Source: Novosphingobium organovorum (GTDB taxonomy: Bacteria > Pseudomonadota > Alphaproteobacteria > Sphingomonadales > Sphingomonadaceae). From it: a stretch of 44,272 bases of DNA. The stretch lies in the NCBI RefSeq assembly GCF_022832435.1, contig NZ_JALHLF010000023.1, positions 2,118-46,389 on the forward strand, written 5' to 3'. Made by a program: the position numbers and the translations under genes. Under the pieces are notes generated by a model that worked only from the letters and a program-made list of their open reading frames with translations, made no database searches and was not told the origin of the DNA. Of this stretch, positions 9,478-17,854 are shown in pieces (the stretch's first letter is position 1; every line of letters starts with the position of its first letter).

Positions 9478-12400
9478 CAGTCGTTGTCCTTGGAAGACGG
9501 TGTGCTGGCCACGTCCGCGCCCGGCCCGGCGGCCGGCTGCGGGACATCGTCATCGCCGCGGTGGAACAGCTTGGCCACCACGACGAAGAACATCGGCACA
9601 TAGAAAATCGCGAGGAACGTCGCCGAAATCATGCCACCCAGCACCGCGGTGCCAATGGCGATACGGCTGTTGGCGCCGGCCCCCGTCGCGACCGCCAGCG
9701 GGAACACGCCGGCGATGAAGGCGATCGAGGTCATCAGGATCGGACGCAGACGGACCTTGGCGGCCTCCATCGCGGCATGGACCATGTCCTTGCCTTCCCG
9801 GTGCGCCATTTCGGCGAACTCGACGATCAGGATGGCGTTCTTCGCGGCAAGACCCACGGTGGTGAGCAGGCCGACCTGGAAGTAGATGTTGTTTTCCAGA
9901 CCCCGCACGCTGACCGCCAGCACCGCGCCCAGGATACCGAGCGGGATCACCAGCATGACCGCGAGCGGCACTGACCAGCTTTCATAAAGCGCGGCAAGAC
10001 TGAGGAACACCACGATGATCGAGAGGATATAGAGCGGCCCCTGCTGCCCGTTCGACTGGTTTTCCTGGTACGACATGCCGCTCCACGCGTAGGTCGTGCC
10101 CGGTGCCAGCTTCTCCTGCAGCGCGATCATCTTCTTCATCACGTCGCCCGAACTGTAACCCGAGGCCGGCTGGCCCTGGATTTCGTACGAGGGGTATCCG
10201 TTGAAGCGCGAGATGCTGTTCGCCCCCTTGACCCAGTTCATCGTCGTAAACGAGGAGAACGGAACCATCTTGGAGGTACCATCATCATTTGTTGCGCTGC
10301 TCGAACGCACGAACCAGCGATCGAGGTCCGAGGGCAGCATACGGCTGGGCGCATCGCCCTGCAGGTAAACCTTCTTGACGCGGCCATTGTCGACGAAGTC
10401 GTTGACATAAGTACCGCCCCAGGCCGTGCTCAGCACGTCGGTGGCATCGCTTTCGGTCAGCCCCAGGACAGCCAGCTTGGCATCGTCGAAGGTGATCTGG
10501 AGCTGCGGCGTGTCGGGCAACGTCGCCGCGCGCACCTGCGACATCGACGGGTCCCGGCTGGCCGCCGCGATGATCTTGTCGCGCAGCGCCTTGAACGCCG
10601 TATCGCTCATCCCCGAATTGTTGAGCAGCTCGAACGTGAAGCCGTTCGACTGGCCCAGCCCCTGCACCGCCGGCGGAACCATTGCAAAGACCTGCGCGTC
10701 GCGCTCCTTCGACATCGCGATCGTCGTGCGCATGGCGAGCGCGGTCGCCGATTGCTCGGTCTTGGTCCGCTCGTCGAAGGGCTTCATGGCAACGAAGCCC
10801 ATCCCCGCGTTCTGCCCAGAACCGTTGAAGCTGAAGCCAGCGACGGTGAAAAGTCCCGAGATAGTCTCCTTTTCCTTGTTCGTCATGTAGTCGATGATCG
10901 AACTGCGCACCTTCTCTGTACGCTCGTTGGTGGCACCCGCCGGAAGCTGGTACATGACCATCAGCTCGCCCTGGTCCTCCACCGGCAGGAAGCCCGTGGG
11001 CAAACGGACAAAGAGCACGCCCACCGCGACGCAGATCACCGCGAACACGCCCATATGCAGGCCCCGGCGCGCGATCACGTTGTTGGTGCGGCGCAGATAC
11101 GCTTCCGACAGGCGTACGAACGTGCGGTCGAAGGCGATGAAGAAGCGTGTCATGTAGTAGCGGACCCGTCCCGCGAAGCCGCGGTATTCGGGCTCGTCAC
11201 CGGACGGGACCGGACGGTTGGCATCGATCTTGTCGGAAGCCCGCAGGATCGTGGCGCAGAGCGCTGGCGAAAGCACCAGCGCGGTCAGCACCGACAGCAC
11301 CATCGCCGAGACAATGGTCACCGAGAACTGACGGTAGATCACGCCCGTCGACCCGCCGAAGAAGGCCATCGGCAAAAGCACCGCCGAGAGCACCACCGCG
11401 ATACCGATCAGCGCCGAACCGATTTCGCCCATCGATTTGATGGTCGCATCGCGCGGGGACAGGTTCTCCTCTTCCATCAGGCGCTCGACGTTCTCGACGA
11501 CGACGATCGCGTCGTCGACGAGCAGGCCGATCGCCAGCACCATGCCGAACAAGGTCAAGGTGTTGATCGAGTATCCGAACACCGCGAGCATGCCGAACGT
11601 ACCCAGGAGCACCACCGGCACCGCGAGCGCGGGCACGATCGTCGCACGCCAGCTTTGCAGGAAGACGTACATCACCAGGATCACAAGGATGATCGCGATG
11701 AACAGCGTTTCGGCCACTTCGTGGACCGAGAGGCGCACGAAGATGCTCGAATCCTTCGGGTACGTAACTTTGTAACCCGTAGGCAGGGTCGAGGCGAGCT
11801 CGGCGACGCGCGCCTTGACCGCTTCCGAGGTCGCCAGCGCGTCCGCGCCCGAGGCCAGCTCGATTCCCATGCCCGAGGCCGGATGGCCATTGTACTTGGC
11901 GATCGAGGTATAGTCCGACTGTCCCATCTCGACATCGGCGACATCGGAGAGGTGGACCACCGAACCGTCGGTGTTGGTCTTGACCACGATATTGCGGAAC
12001 TGGTCGACCGTCTGCAGACGCGACTTGGCCTTGACCACCGCATTGAGCTGCTGGCCCTTGACCGCCGGGAGAGCGCCGATCTGGCCCGCCGACAGGTCGA
12101 CGTTCTGCGCGCTGATCGCATCCTCGACATCCGAGGGCATCAGTTGGACCGCGTCGAGTTTGGCCGGATCGAGCCAGATACGCATGGCGTGCTCGGCACC
12201 GAACACGCGGATATCGCCCACGCCGCTGACGCGCGCGATCTGGTCCTGCATGTTGCTGACTAGGTAGTCCGACACGTCCGACGAACTCGCCTTGTCGGTC
12301 GAATCGTAAACGCCCACGATCATGAGCATGTCCGAGTTCGACTTGGTGACGGTAAGCCCCTGCTGCTGCACCGATGTCGGCAGGCGCGAATTGGCCTGCT

Positions 12401-12740
12401 GGACCTTGTTCTGCACCTGGACCTGTGCAACGTCGGGATCGGTGCCCTTCGCGAAGGTCACGGTCACCGTCGACTTGCCCGAGCTGTCCGAGGTCGAGGA
12501 GAAGTAAAGCATGTTGTCGATGCCGGTGAGCTGCTGCTCGATGACCTGCGTCACGCTCGATTCGAGCGTGGCCGCCGATGCGCCGGTATAGGTTGCGGAG
12601 ATCGAAACACTTGGAGGCGCAACGTCGGGGTACTGCGCGATCGGCAGGCTCATGATGGCGGCACCGCCAGCCATCATGACCACGATCGCCAGCACATAGG
12701 CAAAGATCGGCCTATCTACGAAAAATCGGCTGATATTCAT
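9477..12740 (-). CDS. RND multidrug efflux pump, HAE1 (AcrB/MexB) family
   Basis: The 1087-residue inner-membrane antiporter is slightly longer than AcrB. The start 'MNISRFFVDRPIFAYVLAIV' is typical, as are 'YPDVAPPSVSISATYTGASA' in the porter domain and the proton-relay residues: two Asp in TM4 (Asp409/Asp410 in 'GLLVDDAIVVVENVER') and the Lys in TM10 ('VGLAAKNAILIVEFAE'). These show a drug or lipophile exporter of the HAE1 type rather than a metal exporter. It starts 4 bases after the adaptor gene and overlaps the channel gene by one base. The divergent regulator and kinase are the likely local control; substrates cannot be read from the sequence. Confidence 0.96.
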   Translation of the reverse strand: MNISRFFVDRPIFAYVLAIVVMMAGGAAIMSLPIAQYPDVAPPSVSISATYTGASAATLESSVTQVIEQQLTGIDNMLYFSSTSDSSGKSTVTVTFAKGTDPDVAQVQVQNKVQQANSRLPTSVQQQGLTVTKSNSDMLMIVGVYDSTDKASSSDVSDYLVSNMQDQIARVSGVGDIRVFGAEHAMRIWLDPAKLDAVQLMPSDVEDAISAQNVDLSAGQIGALPAVKGQQLNAVVKAKSRLQTVDQFRNIVVKTNTDGSVVHLSDVADVEMGQSDYTSIAKYNGHPASGMGIELASGADALATSEAVKARVAELASTLPTGYKVTYPKDSSIFVRLSVHEVAETLFIAIILVILVMYVFLQSWRATIVPALAVPVVLLGTFGMLAVFGYSINTLTLFGMVLAIGLLVDDAIVVVENVERLMEEENLSPRDATIKSMGEIGSALIGIAVVLSAVLLPMAFFGGSTGVIYRQFSVTIVSAMVLSVLTALVLSPALCATILRASDKIDANRPVPSGDEPEYRGFAGRVRYYMTRFFIAFDRTFVRLSEAYLRRTNNVIARRGLHMGVFAVICVAVGVLFVRLPTGFLPVEDQGELMVMYQLPAGATNERTEKVRSSIIDYMTNKEKETISGLFTVAGFSFNGSGQNAGMGFVAMKPFDERTKTEQSATALAMRTTIAMSKERDAQVFAMVPPAVQGLGQSNGFTFELLNNSGMSDTAFKALRDKIIAAASRDPSMSQVRAATLPDTPQLQITFDDAKLAVLGLTESDATDVLSTAWGGTYVNDFVDNGRVKKVYLQGDAPSRMLPSDLDRWFVRSSSATNDDGTSKMVPFSSFTTMNWVKGANSISRFNGYPSYEIQGQPASGYSSGDVMKKMIALQEKLAPGTTYAWSGMSYQENQSNGQQGPLYILSIIVVFLSLAALYESWSVPLAVMLVIPLGILGAVLAVSVRGLENNIYFQVGLLTTVGLAAKNAILIVEFAEMAHREGKDMVHAAMEAAKVRLRPILMTSIAFIAGVFPLAVATGAGANSRIAIGTAVLGGMISATFLAIFYVPMFFVVVAKLFHRGDDDVPQPAAGPGADVASTPSSKDND

Positions 12741-12744
12741 GGGA

Positions 12745-13881
12745 TCAGTTGTCCAGCTTGGTTTCGACCGGCTTGACGCTGGCGCCTGCCTGCACCTTAT
12801 CGGTGCCCTCGACGATGACCTTCTCGCCAGCCTTGAGGCCGGAAGTGACCAGCCACTTGTTGCCGATGGCCTGCGCGGCAGTGACCGAGCGCTGCACGAC
12901 CTTGTTTTCGCTGCTCACGACCATCACCGTGGCCTTGCCGCCCGAATCACGGCTGACCGCCTGCTGCGGCACCAACAGCCCGTTGGGCACGGTCCCCTGC
13001 GGCGTCTTCACGCGCACGAACATACCGGGCAGCAGGATGTTGTCCGGATTGGGAAAGCGCGCACGGATGGTCACCGTGCCAGCGTCGGGATCGACACTCA
13101 CTTCGCTGAACTCGACCCGGCCCTCGACCGGGTATTCGGTGCCGTCTTCCAGCTCGAGCGAGACGTTCGCGCTGGTGGCTAGCAGGTCGCCCTTGGCCAG
13201 CGCCTTGCGCAGGCGCAGCAAGTCGGACGAGGACTGGGTAATGTCTACGTAGACCGGATCGAGCTGCTGGATTGTCGCCATCGCCGTGTCCTGGCTGGCG
13301 GAAACGAGCGCACCCTTGGTGTAGAGCGAACGGCCGATCCGCCCGCTGATCGGCGCGTAGACCTTGGTGAACCCCAGGTTGACGCTGGCCGTGCGGACCG
13401 AGGCCTCGTACTGGTGGACCGCGGCCTGCGCGGCGCGCGCGGTGGCCTTGATGTCGTCCTTGTCCTGCGCGCTGACCGCATCCGAATCGCCCAGCGCTGC
13501 ATAGCGCCGTGCCTTGGCCTGCGCGCTGGCCAGATCGGCCCTGGCGCTTTCGAGTTGCGCACGCGCGGTGTCGAGGTCCGCGCTGTAGAGCCGCGGGTCG
13601 ATCTGGTAGAGCGCCTGGCCTTCGTGGACGTAGGAGCCCTCTTCGAACAACCGCGCCTTGATGATGCCGGCAACCTGTGGCCGGACTTCGGCAACGGTGG
13701 TGGCCGCAACACGACCAGTCAGCTGCGAGGAAAGCGTGACCGGTTCGGTCTTGAGCGTGACGACGCCGACCTCGACCGTACGCGCCTGATGCTGCTGTCC
13801 CTGCTGACCGCAGGCGCTCAGTGAAACCGTGGCGAGACACAGGACCGAGGCGGCCGCAAGATGATTAAAGGTGGAACGCAC
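12745..13881 (-). CDS. RND efflux periplasmic adaptor lipoprotein (AcrA/MexA family)
   Basis: I place the start at a GTG (13881) because an AGGAG site lies 9 bases upstream and the reading then opens a lipoprotein signal with lipobox 'LSAC' (Cys24). The longer open frame up to 14274 reads into the divergent gene and looks non-coding. The 378-residue product has the biotinyl-lipoyl halves 'VRPQVAGIIKARLFEEGSYV' and 'VYAPISGRIGRSLYTKGALV' around an alpha-hairpin, then the beta-barrel and membrane-proximal domains ('FPNPDNILLPGMFVRVKTP'). It links the pump with the outer channel and is the first gene of the operon. Confidence 0.94.
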   Translation of the reverse strand: MRSTFNHLAAASVLCLATVSLSACGQQGQQHQARTVEVGVVTLKTEPVTLSSQLTGRVAATTVAEVRPQVAGIIKARLFEEGSYVHEGQALYQIDPRLYSADLDTARAQLESARADLASAQAKARRYAALGDSDAVSAQDKDDIKATARAAQAAVHQYEASVRTASVNLGFTKVYAPISGRIGRSLYTKGALVSASQDTAMATIQQLDPVYVDITQSSSDLLRLRKALAKGDLLATSANVSLELEDGTEYPVEGRVEFSEVSVDPDAGTVTIRARFPNPDNILLPGMFVRVKTPQGTVPNGLLVPQQAVSRDSGGKATVMVVSSENKVVQRSVTAAQAIGNKWLVTSGLKAGEKVIVEGTDKVQAGASVKPVETKLDN

Positions 13882-13998
13882 CTCAGAGAACTCCTGTACG
13901 CTTGGGAGGGTGTGGGGGGATTTGGGGTGCTCAATGCGCTCTTGGAGGCTTACGGGCAAGAGACGTCGGGTATCGTCAAGTTGCCCCCGGTTGCAGAA

Positions 13999-14015
13999 TG
14001 TTTCATCGTGTAACA
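13999..14015. promoter_or_regulatory. Candidate operator in the efflux/regulator divergent region
   Basis: The 17-base site TGTTTCATCGTGTAACA has TGTT/AACA ends and partial dyad symmetry. It lies between the start of the efflux operon (13881) and the start of the response regulator (14045), where a regulator of both would bind. No matching second copy was found, so this is tentative. Confidence 0.25.
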
Positions 14016-14044
14016 ATGGGCAGACTTGCTGACAGAGCTTACTT

Positions 14045-14785
14045 ATGCCGACTTTCATGAGCAACAGTTCCGACCCCTCCTGGCGGCAGGTCATCGTCGT
14101 TGAGGACGACGCGGACATCCGCGAGTTGATTACCGCCCAGCTGAACCGCGAGCGGCTCGAAATCACGGCAGTCGGCAGCGTCGCGGACTTGCGCACCGCG
14201 CTTGAGGAGATCGACGCCGACCTGCTCATTCTCGACCTCAACCTGCCTGATGGCGATGGCGTCGAAGTCTGCAAAGCCTTGCGAGCGGAAAACTACCAGG
14301 GGGCGATCATGATAGTCACCGCGCGCAATTCTGCACTCGACCGCGTGCTTGGCCTCGAGCTTGGTGCTGACGATTACCTCGCCAAGCCGTTCGAACCGCG
14401 CGAACTACTTGCCCGCGTGCGCAATCTGCTGCGCCGTTCGCGGGTAATCGACGGCGGCATTCCGCGCACCGCCCGTTTCGTACGCTTTGGCCCTTGGCGG
14501 CTCGACCTCAACCACCGCCGCCTGGTTGCTTCCAATGAACGCCTGGTGATGCTCTCCTCGGCCGAATACCGCCTGCTTTCCCAGTTCATCGATGCCACCA
14601 ACCAGGTCCTCTCACGCGAAGAACTCGCGCCAGAACGCAGCGCTACGGTCGCCTACGACCGTACCATCGACATCCGCGTCAGCCGCCTGCGCCAGAAGCT
14701 CGCGAGCGAACCGGGCGGCGAGGACCTGATCCTGACGGTGCGCAACGAAGGCTACATCCTGCCCGGCCCCGTGGCCTTCGAATGA
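14045..14785 (+). CDS. Two-component response regulator, OmpR/PhoB family
   Basis: The 246-residue protein has a receiver domain (about 16-130) with acidic pocket 'VVEDDAD', phospho-acceptor Asp64 in 'LLILDLNLPDG', Thr92 in 'MIVTAR' and Lys114 in 'YLAKPFEP', followed by a winged-helix DNA-binding domain with 'LSSAEYRLLSQFI' and 'RTIDIRVSRLRQKL'. It overlaps the kinase gene by 4 bases (ATGA). The gene is divergent from the RND operon with 163 bases between them, so control of that pump is likely. A second ATG at 14057 is an alternative start; neither has a strong ribosome site. Confidence 0.94.
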   Translation: MPTFMSNSSDPSWRQVIVVEDDADIRELITAQLNRERLEITAVGSVADLRTALEEIDADLLILDLNLPDGDGVEVCKALRAENYQGAIMIVTARNSALDRVLGLELGADDYLAKPFEPRELLARVRNLLRRSRVIDGGIPRTARFVRFGPWRLDLNHRRLVASNERLVMLSSAEYRLLSQFIDATNQVLSREELAPERSATVAYDRTIDIRVSRLRQKLASEPGGEDLILTVRNEGYILPGPVAFE

Positions 14786-16170
14786 GCCCGCGCTGGCCCC
14801 GACCTCTTGCTTACGCCCTCGCGAAACTTTCGGCAGTCGCTGGGACTCTGGCTGGGCAGCTCGCTGTGTTGCTAGCGCTGGGCATGGCCGTATCCGCGCT
14901 CATCGCGCTGCTCGCGATGGATACTGTGCGCCAGCACGAATTCCACGAAATCCAGAAGGAACAGGCAGCGAAGAGCGTGGCCGACATCGCCGGGCGCATC
15001 CGCAACGACCCGCAGATGCTCGAACGCCAGTTCCGTCAGGGCATGATCCTGGGCGCCCATCTGACATCGCCAGGCTGGACCATGCACGATCCCGATCCCG
15101 CGCTCGCAGGTTACGTCAAAGCCCGGCTCGGGGCGGATACGCCCGTCCTCATTCGTCGCATGCCTGCCAGCGAATGCTTCTTCGACGTGTTCAAGCGCGA
15201 TACCGCCGCAGGTATCTCACACTCGATGTTTCCCGATTGCTGGTACGTCCAGCTTACCGATACCAAGGGCGCAGTCCACCTCTTCGCGGTCGACCTTCTG
15301 CCCGAACGCCCGATGGGCGTGCTGTTCGGCCCGCCCTACATCGAATTGATCATACTCGCTGGCGCGCTGCTAGGCATCATCGCGGCCCGCATCGCAACCG
15401 CACCCTTGCGCCGCATGGAAAGCGCCGCGCGCACGTTCTCGCTGATCGCCGACGTCGAGCCGATCCCCGTCACGGGACCAAGCGAGGTCAAGGCGACCCT
15501 CGCCACGTTCAACATCATGCAGCAGCGCGTGCGCGAGGCGCTGCGCGAACGCACGCAAATCCTTGCGTCGATCACCCATGACCTCCAGACCCCGCTCACC
15601 CGCCTTCGCCTGCGCCTTGAACAGGTGGAGCCGGAGGAACTTCGCGAACGGCTGATCGACGACCTCTCGGCAACCTTGCGCATGGTCCGCGAAGGGCTGG
15701 ACCTCGCTAGCAGCAGCGAAACGCGCGAGCCCTGGTCGGTGGTCGACATCGATTCGATCCTCTCCAGCCTCGCAGAAGACTCGATCGACCTTGGCCGGGA
15801 CGTACGCTTCACCAAGGGCGCGGGTGTTCAGGCTCGGGTCAAACCCGGCGCGCTGGCCCGGTGCCTGGGCAACCTCACCGACAACGCGATCAAGTACGCA
15901 GGCGCCGCTGAACTTGCCTCCTACCGCGATGGCAAGGAACTCGTCGTCGCCGTGATGGACCGAGGCCCGGCGATGAGCGACGAGGAAATCGCCATTGCCT
16001 TCCAACCCTTCAGCCGCCTCTCCCGGCAAGCCGGAGGGACCGGTATTGGCCTTAGCATCGCGCGCGCGCAGGCCGAAACCTTCGGCGCGCGTATAACGCT
16101 GCAAAGGCGCAACGGGGGCGGCCTTATCGCGCAAGTACGCCTGCCGCTGGTCCTGCTCCAGTTTGACTAG
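14782..16170 (+). CDS. Sensor histidine kinase partner of the OmpR-type regulator
   Basis: The 462-residue membrane kinase has a first membrane segment (about 22-46), a periplasmic sensor (47-185) with two Cys (132 and 153), a second membrane segment (about 186-203), HAMP, then the dimerisation domain with phospho-acceptor His266 in 'ASITHDLQTPLTRL'. The ATPase domain shows an N-box 'LGNLTDNAIKYAG', a G1-like 'VMDRGPAM' and a G2 'GGTGIGLSIARA'. All catalytic residues expected of the family are present. It is translationally coupled to the regulator gene. The trigger is not evident. Confidence 0.94.
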   Translation: MSPRWPRPLAYALAKLSAVAGTLAGQLAVLLALGMAVSALIALLAMDTVRQHEFHEIQKEQAAKSVADIAGRIRNDPQMLERQFRQGMILGAHLTSPGWTMHDPDPALAGYVKARLGADTPVLIRRMPASECFFDVFKRDTAAGISHSMFPDCWYVQLTDTKGAVHLFAVDLLPERPMGVLFGPPYIELIILAGALLGIIAARIATAPLRRMESAARTFSLIADVEPIPVTGPSEVKATLATFNIMQQRVREALRERTQILASITHDLQTPLTRLRLRLEQVEPEELRERLIDDLSATLRMVREGLDLASSSETREPWSVVDIDSILSSLAEDSIDLGRDVRFTKGAGVQARVKPGALARCLGNLTDNAIKYAGAAELASYRDGKELVVAVMDRGPAMSDEEIAIAFQPFSRLSRQAGGTGIGLSIARAQAETFGARITLQRRNGGGLIAQVRLPLVLLQFD

Positions 16171-16182
16171 TCCGGGCCAGGC

Positions 16183-16422
16183 ATGACCTCCCCAACCCGA
16201 TCGTCGCGCGAAACACGCCTGCTCGCCGACATCGACGCCACACGCGTTGCCTACACCCTGTTCGAACATCCTGCGGTTGCCACCGTCGCGGACAGCGCAC
16301 GGATTAAGACCGACATCCCCGGTGATGCGACCAAGAATTTGTTCCTCAAGGATAAGGGTGGGCGATATTGGCTTGTCACGATGCCAGCTGCAGCGCGGTT
16401 AGCGTCCGCGCTCGTGGTGTAA
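16183..16422 (+). pseudogene. Truncated YbaK/ProX-type prolyl-tRNA editing deacylase
   Basis: The first 71 or so codons match the start of the YbaK/ProX aminoacyl-tRNA deacylase family, ending with 'TKNLFLKDKGGRYWLVTMP', the usual early core of the fold. Native coding stops at 16397, where the left end of an IS66 element begins. The last few codons and the TAA come from the element. Family members are about 160-170 residues, so more than half, including most of the active-site face, is gone. It begins 12 bases after the kinase stop. It is almost certainly inactive. Confidence 0.8.
16398..16414 (+). repeat. IS66 left terminal inverted repeat
   Basis: GTTAGCGTCCGCGCTCG matches the other end at 14 of 17 positions. 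It starts directly after the last native codon pair of the truncated tRNA-editing gene. Confidence 0.75.
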
Positions 16423-16447
16423 TTTCCGGTGTAGATTGAGGTTGTCT

Positions 16448-16475
16448 CATGGGGTGGGGCATGCCCCACCCCATG
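16448..16475. repeat. 28-bp perfect palindrome inside the IS66 remnant
   Basis: CATGGGGTGGGGCA is followed directly by its exact reverse complement TGCCCCACCCCATG. A second perfect palindrome of 16 bp (CTCGGTGGCCACCGAG, 16486-16501) sits next to it, just after the tnpB stop. Both lie where tnpC should have been. Confidence 0.85.
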
Positions 16476-16502
16476 CGATTTCGAACTCGGTGGCCACCGA
16501 GC

Positions 16503-16847
16503 TCATCGGTAAGGTGGAGTTACCACACCTACCTTAAGCCTCCAGTCCATCGCTTCGATCAGTAGAGCAAACTGCGCCGGGGTGAGTACAACGCCGCCCT
16601 CGATGAGCGGCGGCCAAACGAAACGACCGCGCTCCAAGCGCGTGGCAAAAAGACAAAGGCCGCTGCCATTCCAGTGCAGCGCCTTGAGGTAATTACCGTT
16701 CTTGCTGCGGAACAGGAAAACATGCCCGCCGAATGGCTCGACTGCGAACAGCGGCCGAACGAGTGCGGCCAGCCCATCGAAAGCGAGCCGCATGCTGACC
16801 GCCTTGCTCGCCAGATAGACCTTCATTCCGGGCGCCGGCGAAATCAC
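16503..16847 (-). CDS. tnpB: IS66-family accessory protein TnpB
   Basis: The 114-residue protein has the TnpB (IS66 Orf2) pattern: 'RLAFDGLAALV', 'GGHVFLFRSKNGNYLKAL' and 'LCLFATRLERGRFVWP'. It begins with GTG, overlapping the shifted tnpA stop by 4 bases, which is typical of translational coupling in this family. TnpB is needed with TnpA and TnpC for IS66 movement, so without tnpC it cannot act alone. Its transcript would end in the two palindromes at 16448-16501. Confidence 0.88.
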   Translation of the reverse strand: MISPAPGMKVYLASKAVSMRLAFDGLAALVRPLFAVEPFGGHVFLFRSKNGNYLKALHWNGSGLCLFATRLERGRFVWPPLIEGGVVLTPAQFALLIEAMDWRLKVGVVTPPYR

Positions 16848-17280
16848 GATACACCCCGAAGCGCACGAAGAACGCGGGCCAGCGCCTTCTCATTGACGTA
16901 GCTGTCCGTGGATAGGCGCACCCCGCTGGGCAGATCGATGTCTATCGCGCCAGGCCTCGCGCCGGGATGCGGACGCACTAGGTCTTCCGGCATCGGCGTA
17001 CAAGACACTGAGGAGCTCGCCCCGGCGCCGCGGGCGCGGGTTCGGTCGTGACGATCGAACCGTAGGGAATGAACTCCAGCGGCTCGCTGGCGATCACGGT
17101 TGCCTGCCGGCGGGCCGAACGCCAGTTGTAGATCAGGCTCTCGGCAATCTCGTGGCGCCTGGCGACATCGCGAACCGAAACGCCCTCCTGATCCGCCTCA
17201 GCCAGGATCGCGGCCTTCTCCGCATCCGAATACTTGCTGCGCCGCTCCGTGCGCGCGATGATCTCCACCCGATCTGTCAC
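16844..17280 (-). pseudogene. tnpA: IS66-family TnpA, frameshifted
   Basis: The gene starts with GTG behind AAGGAGG. Its first 75 or so residues are a normal helix-turn-helix TnpA ('YSDAEKAAILAEADQEGVSV', 'IAESLIYNWRSARR'). The frame is then lost at about 17010-17025 and stops at 16978. The expected C-terminal end ('AIDIDLPSGVRLSTDSYVN' ... 'ALARVLRALRG') is present one frame over and runs to a TGA at 16844-16846 that overlaps tnpB. A one-base deletion near the GGGGCGAG tract explains it. It is probably inactive unless frameshifting occurs. Confidence 0.82.
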
Positions 17281-17291
17281 TTGGCCTCCTT

Positions 17292-17708
17292 ATGGAGTCC
17301 AGAAAGAGACTCCTTACCGGAGGTCCATCACCGCCACGCTCGCAGGCAGCAACGCGACCGAGGCCGGACGCTTACAGTTACGTCGAATTACCCGTGCGCG
17401 ACGTCGCCGGGCAAAGGCAGTTCTACACCGAGGCTTTCGGCTGGGCCTTCAGCGACTTCGGGAACGACTACGCCGCAACGATGAGCGGCGATGTCGACTT
17501 AGGGCTGAACGGAGATTGCACGCAGTGGACCGCGCAACTTCTTCCGGTGATCGAGGTCGATGATCTGGAGCAGACTCTGGGCCGTATCCGCGCAGCCGGA
17601 GGCGCTGTAACGATGCCGATCTTCGCCTTTCCAGGCGGACGTCGTTTCCACTTCCGCGATCCCCACGGGCACGAATTGGCCGCCATGGTGAGGGAAGCCA
17701 TCGCCTAG
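17292..17708 (+). CDS. VOC (glyoxalase/bleomycin-resistance) protein with IS66-derived N-terminus
   Basis: From base 17376 the frame encodes a single VOC domain: 'SYVELPVRDVAGQRQFYTEA' then 'GWAFSDFGNDYAA', and a closing 'RRFHFRDPHGHELAAMV', including the usual metal-site positions (Glu in the first strand and a late Glu). The first 28 codons (17292-17375) lie inside the IS66 right end and are not native. The insertion removed the original start, yet the junction kept the frame open, so a chimeric protein could be made. No good ribosome site precedes the ATG. The function of this VOC subgroup is not predictable. Confidence 0.7.
   Translation: MESRKRLLTGGPSPPRSQAATRPRPDAYSYVELPVRDVAGQRQFYTEAFGWAFSDFGNDYAATMSGDVDLGLNGDCTQWTAQLLPVIEVDDLEQTLGRIRAAGGAVTMPIFAFPGGRRFHFRDPHGHELAAMVREAIA
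17359..17375 (-). repeat. IS66 right terminal inverted repeat
   Basis: Read on the - strand it is GTAAGCGTCCGGCCTCG. It ends exactly at a codon boundary of the VOC reading frame. Confidence 0.75.
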
Positions 17709-17854
17709 ACTCGCCACCCCAAGCAAGGTTCGAGTTGGAAATGGCTCGACTTAATAGGGAAATTCAGACGCATTTTCCTGGCCGCGGGGCGTTTCCGCTT
17801 GGCTGGCAAATCGTCGATATCCGCCACGGACGTTCTCCTGCTGCGCCCGTAACG

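Larger units (their letters stand above)
16398..17375 (-). mobile_element. IS66-family element, internally deleted (tnpA* and tnpB, no tnpC)
   Basis: The element runs between two imperfect 17-bp terminal inverted repeats: GTTAGCGTCCGCGCTCG at the left end and GTAAGCGTCCGGCCTCG read inward from the right end, 14 of 17 identical. It holds tnpA (frameshifted) and tnpB, with the 4-base tnpA/tnpB overlap usual in IS66. The large tnpC transposase gene, which should follow tnpB, is absent: only about 105 bases remain. The 8-base flanks differ (GCAGCGCG left, AGTTACGT right), so there is no target duplication. Its flanks are two different truncated genes. Confidence 0.82.

Noticed and set aside
10752..12263. 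A 503-codon His/Arg-rich open frame on the + strand
   Set aside because: It lies opposite the RND pump gene. His-rich and Asp-rich text is typical of antisense reading of such genes.
13882..14274. N-terminal extension of the efflux adaptor gene
   Set aside because: It runs through the divergent regulator gene and lacks a signal; the GTG at 13881 with AGGAG and a lipobox is a better start.
16390..17383. Target-site duplication around the IS66 remnant
   Set aside because: The 8 bases on the two sides, GCAGCGCG and AGTTACGT, do not match, so no duplication exists.
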